Source: Psococerastis gibbosa
Taxonomy: Eukaryota; Arthropoda; Insecta; Psocodea; Psocidae
Assembly (NCBI GenBank): GCA_963971405.1
Contig: OZ020491.1
Coordinates: 3,540,910 to 3,604,909 of the forward strand
Direction: 5' to 3'
Length of the DNA: 64,000 nt
The translations under genes were made by a program, and so were the position numbers. Positions 12,185 to 24,300 of this stretch are shown here, piece by piece. A model generated the notes under the pieces. It was given only the letters and a program-made list of their open reading frames with translations, did no database searches and was not told where the DNA came from. Each line of letters starts with the position of its first letter. Position 1 is the stretch's first letter.

Positions 12185-12334
12185 CTATTTGCGACTGCGC
12201 CCCTCGTCTCGCCTGCAAGACCTGTACGACGTAGAAGAAGTGTCTGTGGAGGGACGCTCCTGTTTCTTCCACTTGGCCATCAGTAGTCTTCTGGTGCGGG
12301 CTTTGCAGACGAAGATTACGAAAATGAATAAGCC
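12185..12334 (-). CDS. Gene A exon 10: TM7, C-terminal tail and stop
   Basis: 150 nt, residues 446-494 and TAG at 12185-12187. GLFIFVIFVCKARTRRLLMA is the end of TM7 and helix 8, then a Ser/Thr- and Arg-rich tail of about 25 residues unlike gene B's tail. No clear AATAAA is visible in the next 200 bases. Confidence 0.9.
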   Translation of the reverse strand, partial: GLFIFVIFVCKARTRRLLMAKWKKQERPSTDTSSTSYRSCRRDEGRSRK

Positions 12335-15300
12335 CTGTTGGAAAAAGACCAACAAATAAGACAGTTAATTAATGTAAAGTATTTTTTATTTCCTTCAAAA
12401 TATAGATTAACAATTATATCAAGATATTTTGTAAACAAGCCGCCGAGTCTTTTTGATGGTATTAATTTATTCCTAGTTCTGCAGCCACATGGATATGAAA
12501 ATGGTCAGATGAAAAATGAAGACCAGAGGGGAAGAATGATGAATGTCCATAAAAGTAAGGTATATCGAGAAAATTTGATTATAAGGTTTTACACTCATCA
12601 TTTTTCCCCTGACCACTTCAAAATGTTGTATCTTTGTAGCTTCATTGTTTTTGCCAATTCTCAGTGCACCATTGGATTCCTCCAGAAAAACTACGCTAGA
12701 AAAGTGTTAAGTTGGGAAAAGTGACATTTTTGGACATTCATCATTTTGTCCCCTGTGCTCTTCAAATGCATAATACAGTTAAATGTAAGCTTCCCCAAAA
12801 TACAATACCCGACCAAGGGCGGATTTTGCCTCAAAATGGGGGGGGGGGGGTCAGCTGGCAGATTTAATGGATTATAACATTAAAAAACATCATTATTTTT
12901 AATTCCCACTGTAAACCCATATTATCTAGTGTAAGTTCATTTAATTTTGGAGGGGTCCAGACCCCCTAAACCCCCCCCCCCCCACTAAAATCCGCCCTTG
13001 TACCCGACTGTATACTGCTACCACTGTAGCTACAATATAAAAACGGGTTACTTAGAATATTGAAATATATTGCGAAAGCTTGTATTTTTTATGAAGCAGC
13101 CTATTCATTTTCATATCTTTGCGGCCAATCTATTTTAGAAAGACATATTATATGAAAACGTTCAGAAAAATTCCTTCAGTTTGTTCGGCATGTGATAACT
13201 CTAAGATTATGTAATATTTCATGAGTTATTTGATTTTGACACTTATAAGGCTTTTTCCCTTTGGGTAACTAACTTATAGAAAATAGTAGCTTTTTAACCT
13301 TTTTTTAAAAACCTTTGTTAACTATCATTTGTAAGGGAGTACAGCCCGGAATTTATGGGGTAGGGCATTTGTAGTTTTTTTTTTTCAAAAAGATTAATCG
13401 CTTACAAACAATTTAATGAATGTATCCGATTGACCTTTTCAGTCGCCTCTGTAGGTTATTACCTGTGACGAGTACGACACGACTCCGATTGCATGGCCTG
13501 TAAAGACTCGCTCAAGTGCAAGCACGTTACCACCTGGCCATCGAAGTCGATAGTTGTATTTGCCCTGGGCGCCGGGTAAAGGGGGCGCCAAAATCATTCA
13601 GGTGAAAATGATCAAAACAAGTCTCGTGAAGGAAAACTTTGAGCAGAAACCTGGAACCAGTTTCCGGGTGGTTGATTGGCACAAAAAACAAGGCAGGATG
13701 AAAATGAGGAGGGGGGGGGGGGGATTGCGGCAAGGAAGGGGCGCTTATTGACGGACTTGCCCCCCCCCCCCTCGAAAATACCTAGAGCAGGGGCTGAAGG
13801 AGTTATGGACAACACCGCCATGTTCTAATACACTCTGATACTATTCCTACCGAGACTTTACTACTTTACTGGGACCCCCCCCCCCTTTATATATATTAGG
13901 CCCTCTTACTGTACCTGTAAGCTGTTGCAAATGTCTGAGATAAGCCAAATATAATACGGTCCCTCCACGGCCCAGCTAATGACCTCCAAAGTCCAACTAA
14001 CGCCCATCACAAGAAACAGTTTCACGTACAGGAAAAACCTGGAAGTAACGGGAACCATGTGTAAAGGCGTGTCAAAGAAGTATGTACCTATGTACCGATT
14101 TCAATTAGCAACAAGTCAGCTATCATATACTGTAGATACAGCGCAATGGAGAATCTTAGGTTATGGAAAATGCATCGGAAAACGAATAAAAAAACATTTC
14201 TGGTAACTGTCATCAGCAAACATCGCTATTCTTGCTGCAAGAATCTCAGTGACGATCATACAGTACTTTGCTAGTAATATTACTATTTTATAAGTATAAG
14301 ATCCGAAGCATAGTCTTGTTATAATTCACATTCAGTGTAAAGCAAGCCAAAATTGAGTTAGCCCGAAATAAAATTAAACAATCCCGAGGCATGGTTTTTG
14401 TGAACCTGCATGCCAAATTTTATCAAAATCCACTAGATAGTTTGCCCACAAATCAATGAACAGACAGACTTTTCGTAAACAACACTGTTTTTGGTTCCTG
14501 GGACTTGGGAACCCAAAACGTGTAAATCCGTTGAAATCTCGGAATCTAAAATTTCCACCATCACATTCTTTCCTTTCACTAACGTATTGTACAAGCAGGA
14601 AAGCAATAATCCCTTTCTGCTCTCACCGATCAGCAGTCTGATCGAGGCGTTTATAATACCGGGGTTAAATAAATACCGGTACCCTAGGATTATAACTGTA
14701 AACAAACAAATTTTGAATAGCACTTTCCATTATAAAATTATCTTGTTTACCAGTGGATTAAATAAATACCGGTATTTATTTAATGCCCTGGTAATAAAAA
14801 TGTAAACAATAAGATAGTTTTATAACGGAAAGTGCTATTCAAAATTTGTTTGTTTACAGTTATAATCCTAGGGTATTTATTTAACCCCGGTATTATAATC
14901 GCCTCGATCAGGCTGCTGCTGGTGGAGGTTATAGTCAAGCAGTCGCACGAAGGAATTTGGTATTGTACCTGTACTGACAATATTCTGACCTTTCGTCAGA
15001 GATTTTTGAACTTACTTTCTTTTGTTGTGCTCATTACTTTTCCGACTGTCCGCACTCTGCAGCACTGAGGTCTCCTTGCTAACTCGCAATATCTTGTACA
15101 ATGTTGCCACAAAAAGGCACAGGTTGATGGTAAGAAGAATCGCTAACAGACCATCAAAGTAATACAGCTTCTGAAACTTATCTGAAAATTATGAAACTTT
15201 GAACTTGTGAACCTGCAAAACTGACGATGGGGGGGGGGGGGGGGGTGCTACAGAAATGTTCAAAATTATTTTAGGCTACAAGAATTGTATCAGTGAAAAT

Positions 15301-18300
15301 TGGGGAAGGCTATATGTCATATAGCAATATAATGTATATGGCTCCCGAAATTTATCTGAGATGTTGAAGCCAAACTTAACAGTGAAACGGAATGAAATTC
15401 CCTACCATTCCATTACAAAGATGGCGGCGCACAACAAATCTACTGAAACACCTCGGTCATGCCATCTACCATCAAAAACGGGTACTTAATGAACCGCCCT
15501 CGTATAATGATTTAAAAATTATTTTTACATTTATGAACTGGAAATATGCAAATGATAATTTTGTGCGAAACAGCACCTGATTGAAATCCGGAGGACAAAT
15601 TAAACGTTTCCAATGCTTTGTGTTAGGGTAATTATGCCCGCAACACAAATACAGTTAAGTTACCATGAGTTTCTATTGCCCAAAGGAAAGTTGTTGCATT
15701 GCAGTTGGAGTTTTTTTTAGATCAGATAAATGTTTTAGTTTTCGTGCTGATAATTTGAGAATCACCGACAGTAGCTAGTAAGAGTAACATGCCCAGCAGC
15801 CACTGGCAACGAATGGGGTAATTCACCTTTAGGGGTTTTGTGGAAGATTTTTTCTTATTATATTGAGTTGTGAACCTCGACCTTCCATTTTATAATCCAG
15901 TTTTCAACCTTCTAGAGATCTAGACTGTCCTGGACCTTTCTATGTGTAAGCACTGCCCATATATAATCAGGAGGTCCACCTTGTCAGTCAACTCCCCGGT
16001 AGTGAAGGAGTCTGCCCTTAGGGTGCCTCAAGTTAATAAACAGACTCACCCCCGCCAGGGTGACTGGGTTGCTTAAAGCAGAAACGCTGTAAGCAGGCGT
16101 TGGAAAACAGAAACAGATATATATATATATATACCTAAAATCTGTAATAGGCTACTCACCATGAAGAAAACAGCTCTTGGTACCAAATCTGGGTTTGACC
16201 ACGTGGTCTGGCACCAGTGGGGACCATTCTATGATGAGTGTTACGATAAGTATGATTGCCGAGCCTCCCCAGGCATATGCAGAATATGATAAGAACTTCT
16301 TTCGTTCTGTATCACGTGTGTTTCCCACGGTTCCCTTATAAGCCCTGGAATAAAGCGTCTAAATTCATTGTATGGCACAAGACAAGCAGATTAGTAGTAC
16401 AGACTCAGACTTTCACCCGAAAGGTTGTTGGTTCGAGTCCCACACTTGCTATATTTTCTGGCCATGCTTTGGAGGGCATGTAAAGCAGGCGGTCCCGGGT
16501 CTTTCAAGTTGAGTGTAAGAGAGGGCCTTATAGTCCTAAGTCCGCTAGGTTGGCTTTGTAATGGAACAAAAAAATCAATATTTACTTATTTAAAAGTAAA
16601 GTGGTGGAACTTGCATCCTAACATCGTCCAATGCCGATTTTTACCACTACTTCTTCTTCGAATGCCTCTTTTATCTGAGATTGTGGATAATCATGGCAAT
16701 CATAGACACGTAAATACCGTACTTCCCAAAAGAAAGTCAAGTATATACAGAGGATCAGATGTTCCTAGTCATGGGTCAGAGACGTGTCGTAACTCACGAG
16801 TACCTATTATGTAACTTAGTGAGGGGATTGAAGAGGTTAATCCGAAACATTCATTAAATTGTTTGTACGCGATATAATTTTCTATCTAAAAAATAAAAAT
16901 ATCTAGTGTGACCCGTGTTCAAATCCTACAGGGGTAATTTTTTTCCGAGTCGCGTGAGTGAGTTAGGGCAGGGCGAGATACGAATGCCAGATGGCTTGTT
17001 AGTACTAATTCAATTAATCAATTAATTCTACAACTATTTTTTATGTCAAATTGTCAAAGAAGTTTATAAGACTGCTTACCTGAAAGCCAGCCAAATATCG
17101 AAGCACATGACATTGAGCCAAAAAAATGTCGCTAGGAATGAGAACTGGATTACAGGCCCTGTCAGAATAAATAAAATTAGCATTGTAACGTATGTTACAT
17201 ATACGTGCTGGTGTATACCGTATAATATACAGATGCCAGCGTGCATTGCTGCAGATTAAGCAGCTTACTTATATATTTCGGAAGCCATAATATATTATAA
17301 TATATAGTCCTGATAGCGTATGGCACGGATAATGTAATATAGTAGATAACTTAGGTATCATATGCTAAATAAATCTCACTTGCCATAGTCAATGACGCTA
17401 ATTCAAGATACAGTTAAAACTAGCTAGAATTAGGGATAAACAACGTTTAATAAAATTGAATATGGGCTGGTGATGCAGGAATTGGTCATATCGATCATGT
17501 TCGTAATTTAATAAAGAACTTGGCACGATTTTCTATCCTACACATCTAACAGGCCATAAATATTTATTTGTATACGTATACGTATCTCACATCTTCATTA
17601 GGCCAAAGAACATCTACATCTAAGGGAGAAAAAATTGAACACTCAATGAAATATTACTTTATCAATTTGAATTTCCCGCGCAATTTGCACGCACTTGTTC
17701 AAAACAATTGAATAAACCCTGGTATTATAATAATATACAAAATCATCTTGATAGGGCTGTTGGTAGTGTTGAAACACGAAGTGTTATGGCTGGGATCTCA
17801 TTCTTAGGTGCCCATTCCATTGACCGGCTAGGACTATTTCCAAAAACAGTGACGTGGTAGCAGACATTCAAGACTTAGGCGGGGTTTCCACTGACCTCGC
17901 ATTGCAGAATTGACGGAAATGTTTATTTTACTCTATGCCATAGTTAAATTGATCAATGATCATACAGTAAAATCACAAACAAACAAACTAAAATTAAAAT
18001 ATGGCGTCATGGGATATGTTAAGTACAAACATTTTAATAGATTTCTATAAAAATAAAGATTCTAATTTCCGTCAATGTCATTTGCATTCTGCAATGCGAG
18101 GTCAGTGGAAGCGCCACCTAAGTCTTGAATGTCTGCTACCACGTCACCGTTTTTGTAAATAGCCCTAGCCGGTTGGTGGAATGGGCGCCTAAGAGTAAAA
18201 TGTTTAAGTGTTATGCTTAAATTGTTAATGACGTCAGAGCCGCATTGTCACACTGTCGTGTAATACTACACTGTGTATGTACGGTATACAGTAGGTATAC

Positions 18301-21300
18301 CGTATAAAAATGAATAATGGCGTCATTAACGAGAGTGAGACAATATTTAACGAAGGTGTGGCCTTTCTGTTTGCAGTGAATGTCATTATCATTCGGACTC
18401 AATCCCTTAATGATCACTACATCTACTGTAAACGCATTAGGTAGGCCTACTGCTCTACAAGAAAACAGGCTAGTTAACCTTACCTAATTTGACCTTTCAC
18501 AATGTGCCTCAAAACCTGGTTTAGGGTAACATACGTAGTCCCATAGCTGAAATTACAACATAGGCCTACAAATTTTTTTTGTTGATGAAATCATTTTGCG
18601 GGGTTTTAGGCCTATAACCCTCCCCTACCACCCAGTGGCGGCTACATAGTGGGGTCAGGGGGTCATGACAAAATGACGATGAAAAATATTTAATTGATTA
18701 ACATTTCAATTTAAAAAAAAACATATTCAATATATTTATTAGTATAATACATAAAAGTGAAAATTTAGCGCCAATTTTTGAATGTGTCGTGTAAACAAGG
18801 TGCACGCATGCAGTGAAATTTTTTCCCCGGACCCCCCTCTTCGGGTAAATGCGATATTATTTCTATACTATCTACACCGTCATAATGATAACATGACGAT
18901 ATAGTCCAAACATCCACAAAATGTTATAAGTCCAAGGGCGGATGTTAGGGGGGGGGGGTCAGAGGATCCGGATCCCCCCCCCCAAATAAATTAACTTACA
19001 CAAGATAAAAATGGGTTTACAGTGGGAATTAAAAATAATGGTTTTTTAATGTTATAATCCACCGAGCCTGACCGCTGACCCCCCCCCCCCCTAAACAGGC
19101 TTGTGCCGTATTTAGTAGAATGCCAATGGTCGACATCACAGAGCACTAGCGACAATGAGGAACCAGTAGAATCCGGGCTGATGGGCCGTGGTCGAAGTGA
19201 AAGTGAACTTCCTTGGAACTTCCTGGAAGCAAATTCGACCGTGACCCCCTTAAAAAAAACTCTGTATCCGCCTCTGCCACCTCATTTCCTACAACCTTTT
19301 TTTTAACTTTAGCGTTCTTGGAAGTAATTTCTATGCAATTCCGTCGGGGGTGGATGACCCCCCCCCCCCCCCCCCGTCCCACATCGAAATTATGACATTT
19401 TAGAAGGCCACGTAAACAATGCGTTTCGACCACTTGTTTAGACCCCGCGAGCTAATCAAATTGGCCCCCTGCCCACACTTTCGCTTTCAAGATGGTGCCA
19501 AGTATATATTTTTTTTAATGTAATTTTAAGACTAGTTGGTGGGCTAAATATATTAAAATTACTGTTCAATCTGTGAAATCTCCCGCCAGTCGAAGAGGTT
19601 TGTGGTATGCCAAAATTCGGCAGCCGCAAAAACCATAGATATCTTGTTTTGAAGTAAAGTAAAAGTCCTTCGAGTAACAATTTTTTTTTTTTTTTTTTTT
19701 GCAGATGGGCTTTGGTGGGAAGTGGATATAATCCAGTGATAAATTCGACTTTTATTGTACAACAAATACATTTTAAATTTTTATGTGAAGCTGTCGGCAG
19801 TTCACAATTGGCAAGACAAGGCCACACGCATTGCATTTTTAGTTTTTGAGGTTGTTAATTATTTTTGCATTGCAATAAATTTCTTTCTTATTCTTATTTA
19901 TATATCATATAAACTAATTTAATTTTAGACAGACTTGTGGCCGTCCTAGCACCCCGCCCCCCTACTGCCTCAGGATCCCCTCTTGCTTCCGAACAATAAT
20001 TAATCGTTTCACGTACCTGCTAAGGAACAAAACACTCTATTTGGATGTTTTCCGGAAAGGTTAGCGGCTGAGAGAAAGACGAAGCCAACGGTTAGGGAGG
20101 CCACGTGACACATAAGACTTTTGCCGTGAGTATTGCGGAGCTCCGGTAGGTAGCAATAGACGGCCAAAGTAAGCAGAAAAAATGGTATTGAGATCAATGT
20201 GCCTACCTGAAATTATATAAGATAGAAGGTACGTTACAGAGCTTAATATAAAATAATTTTCAAGAGATCAAATTTAGTCCTATAGGGCTTGTGGACCCTA
20301 GGGAAATTTACGGGCCTAAATGTGGCTATAGCTCGCTTCCGAATGACAGTTAAATCTGTTATATAGGTAATATAGTAGTTTTACGTTTAAAAAGAAATCA
20401 GACATTAAAGACTTATTAATGATGTCTGCTACCACGTCAACGTCATGTGCATTCTGCAAAACGAGGACAATGGAATCCCCGCCTTACTGTTTTCATATTT
20501 ATAATATTTATCAAGATGTTTCCAGTTTCTACATTCACAACACGTGTTTTACTTTCATATACAAGTGCGAATTAGGCCTATGTGCAAATAAATTATATTC
20601 AGTAGTGATTTAAATTGAATATTTTGATTGATATTATTTACTATTCGTGAATATATTAGTGAAAAAAATGTGCTTATATACTTTTTCAAGTGCTCCAATA
20701 CAATTGAGGTTAACTATCCGTCCGTATTATTTATCGATATAAATTAATTATTTTCATCCGCCATTTTGTATCCGTGTTTTAGTTCTTTTCAATCTTTTAC
20801 TTTGTTAGGCGGCAATTCCACCGACCTCGTTTTGCACCGTGACATTACCGTGGTAGCAGACATTTTTAGACAGTCTTTAATGTCTGCTACCACGTCAATG
20901 TCACGCTCACGGTGCAAAACGAGGTCGGTGGAACTGCCGCCTAACAATTCTTACCATATAGGAATAGAGTTCTTGCGCAGATAAAACAAAGATGGCGGGC
21001 AGTTGGAAAGGGAGGGGGTACCCCTGATTCTCGGACATCACTCCCTTATTTTAACATGGATGGGCTTTCCACTGAAATGTATTTTATTTTAAGAAATTGT
21101 AGCTTTTAAACGGCAAATAATTAGTGTTTTATATGTTCATTCAATACTTGCACGGGTACTGACAAAAAATTACGGCAAAGTAGCCGCAAATAATTGTCGA
21201 AAAATATTATTTACTTGTGTATCTATAATTTTATTTCATTGGTTGTGATACTTCCGCGAGGGCAGAACAGATTTTTAAATGGGTATGTGAGCTTCAGTTT

Positions 21301-24300
21301 ACTTATACATATTACAATTAATGTATTAGTAATGATTTACTACCATAACCATACAACTTTACGGCATAACTACAATACCATGAAACATAGCCTAGTCGGC
21401 TGGACTGCCGACTGTTGTTTGTAAATATTAGTAGCGTAAAAAGGGTTATTGTCTCTCCATAATACTATCATTAGAATTCAATTTAGTATCAGAGCACCAA
21501 AGCAGTTAATTTTCGCAGGGCCACAGGCAAGGCCGTGCCCAGGTTTTGTTTTTGGAAGGGGGGGGGTCCAACTTTTTTTCAACTTTTAATTTATTATTGA
21601 ATTAATGGATGAATTCTTCAAACAATACAGGTTTACATAAAAAAATTATTTCGGGGGGGGGGGGGGGTCCGGAAACTCACTCAGGGCGGGCCATTTACTT
21701 ACTTCTATAGCTGCCGGAATATCGTGCTTCTCCGAAGGACAAACCAGCACAACAGTACCGTTGCGACCTAGCATAGCGTCAATACAATAGTGGTCCAAGC
21801 CTTTTCGGGCTCGGCCATCGTTTGGAAGATAAAGTTCCCCATTGCTTAGGAGTTTGAAATCATCCTTTGGCTTGTGGCGAGGCAGTAACCGGTACATTAG
21901 TGGGCAAGGCTTACCTATAAAACAAAACGAAGAGATGAATAGGAGGAATGGATGTGTCGGAATTGGCCGTACATGAATAACACATGGTCACCTGATGGCG
22001 AGAGAGGAAGGCAATGGCTAAGAGTTGACAAGCTTTGATGGGTTGGACTCACTCGAACCCCAGGACATAAGCAACGGCTGTTTTAGCTAGCCTATGTAGC
22101 TATGTGAGTAGATATCGTATTCATATGTAGGCCTATGGACCCGAAGTCAATTTTCACCGTGATGTGTAGCACGTTGGTAAGGCGCCCATTCCACATACGT
22201 CAATCGTCAATGAAAAATTGAAAAATGACGTTTTATCAGACATTAAAGACACTAAAAATTCTGCTACCACGTCAATTTACGTCATTTTTCAATTTTTCAC
22301 TGACGATTGACGTTTGTGGAATGGGCGCCTTGTGTGTAGGAACTGGACAATTTCAGGTTGGAAGAGTGACATTTCAGGGAAATTTTTTTAGGGGAAAAAA
22401 GCAGCTATTCTTCTTCTTCTTCTTCTTCTTCTTCTTCTTCTTCTTCTTCTTCCTTTTTCTTCTTCTTCTTCTTCTTCTTCTTCTTCTTCCTTTTCTTCTT
22501 CTTCTTCCTCCTCGGCAGACATCCCTATTCTCAGTCTGCCTCTGCACAAGCCTCCACTGACATCTTTCGGAGATCACTTTCCACCTCGTCCCTCAATCTG
22601 CTTTGCTACACCTTCCGCCCTCTATTCTATGTCTACACGGTCGTTTATTGCCAGCAGAATCTGCGTTATAGCCTATATATTATGAAATGTCTGCTGCCAT
22701 CGCAACCTGTCAAATTCTCCAATAATTTAAATCAACGAGAAACCTTAGTTTATTTTTGGAAGAGTCAGGATTGGGCATTTGTGGATGACCCATAGTCTGT
22801 TGATGGCAGGAGGGTCACAGTTCTTTAGCCAAAGGTATTGTATACTTGCCATGATAGAGTTTTGCAGTTTTTTCAACTTCGTTGTGCAGAAATCTATATT
22901 TTTCATCATAAATTGGAATGTCAATAGATGCTGTATTATTGTTGTCAATACATTGGGGTGGTGAATTATTTCCATAACTCTGGCCCAGGGGGCAGCACTT
23001 GCGAACGCAGCTTGTGGCTGCGCAAGAACAGGACCTGTGAAAAATAAAATTAATTAAGGGAATCTTAATTTCTTCAAACATCAATTTTTTAATTACATTT
23101 TTCATCATAAATTGGAATGTCAATGGATCCTGTATTATTGTTGTCAATACATTGGGGTGGTGAATTATTTCTATAACTCTGGCCCAGGGGGCAGCACTTG
23201 CGAACGCAGCTTGTGGCTGCGCAAGAACAGGTCCTGTGAAAAATAAAATTAATGAAGGGAACCTTAATTTCTTCAAATATCAATTTTTTTCTTCAAATCC
23301 GACGACTGATACTTAACATTTAAGTGAAGCTTAGTCTATATTGTTATTAAATTATAATCATTGATAACCTATTTATTAATATATTCCTTCGGCCAAGGGG
23401 AGTACCAGGCGAAGAAGAAGAAGAAACTGAGAAAAAAACTGACCAATACGTCAGTCATATACATAACCACATGATAAGAACCACACAAATGATCTGGGTA
23501 ATCACCATGGTATCTTTTATCGGCTAAATTTCCAAATTGTACCTGAAATGGGTTGCATTGTAGTACTCGTAATGATTCTTAGGTACTGAGACACCAGATG
23601 CGTTCAGATGTCCAGTTTCAGGCAAAATATTGCCAGTTTCAATGCTTTGTTCCGAAATGGGGCAGTCCAATGTGTAACTGTCTCTAATAGCCTAAAACAA
23701 TAAATATCAATGCAATAACAATCTACAAATAAATAAATAAATAATCATTTATTTGCAAACAGAGCTAAAAGTCCAATAAAATGCAAATCTGAAGTGTCCT
23801 GATTAAGGAAGAGCTGATACCTAACCGTCCTCAGGCCTCAATGATGGGTTACCGTGCCAATTAAGACTTAGTTTTCCTATTTATCTAGATCTGCAGTTCC
23901 CAAACTTTTTTGTCCATGGACCACTCGATTATTTTATGGTTTTCCGTGGACCCCCATGGCTCGTTAAATTCTAGGACCAAGATCAAGTAGCTTGTGCCTA
24001 CAATTATGCGTGGTAATATTTGATTAAATGTTTAGAATCGACTTAATTTTCCTTATTATCTAGATCAGGGGTTCCCAAACTTTTTTGTCCGTGGACCACT
24101 TGGTCAAATTTTATGATTTTCCGTGGACCCCCATGGCTGTGATTGGAAAATCGTTAAATTCTAGGACCAAGAGCAAGTATAGCTTGTGTCTACAATTACG
24201 TGCTAATATTTGATTTAATGTTTAGAACTGGTATCGGGCGGATTTTGTAGTTCATCAGTGCCAAGACATACAGTATATATTTTGATTCCAAATTTCCAAC

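Noticed and set aside
12338..12724. 128-codon plus-strand open frame
   Set aside because: Lies in gene A intron 9 next to the exon 10 acceptor, on the opposite strand; no family pattern, biased AT-rich composition.
16425..16460. Possible true tRNA gene at the GGTTCGAGTCC box
   Set aside because: No complete cloverleaf or acceptor stem; the box continues into the dispersed SINE body present at six or more sites.
20818..20941. Hairpin considered as a microRNA precursor
   Set aside because: The palindrome has MITE termini and relatives in other introns; no evidence for a mature product.
21703..21914. Use of the GT two bases downstream of the GC donor before this exon
   Set aside because: Joining from that GT gives an immediate stop in gene A and a frameshift in gene B.
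22225..22560. 111-codon frame with long Phe/Leu runs
   Set aside because: Translation of the (CTT)n microsatellite.
22815..23276. 153-codon minus frame covering both copies of the cysteine-core exon
   Set aside because: Runs through intron sequence between the tandem copies and is out of the receptor frame for most of its length.
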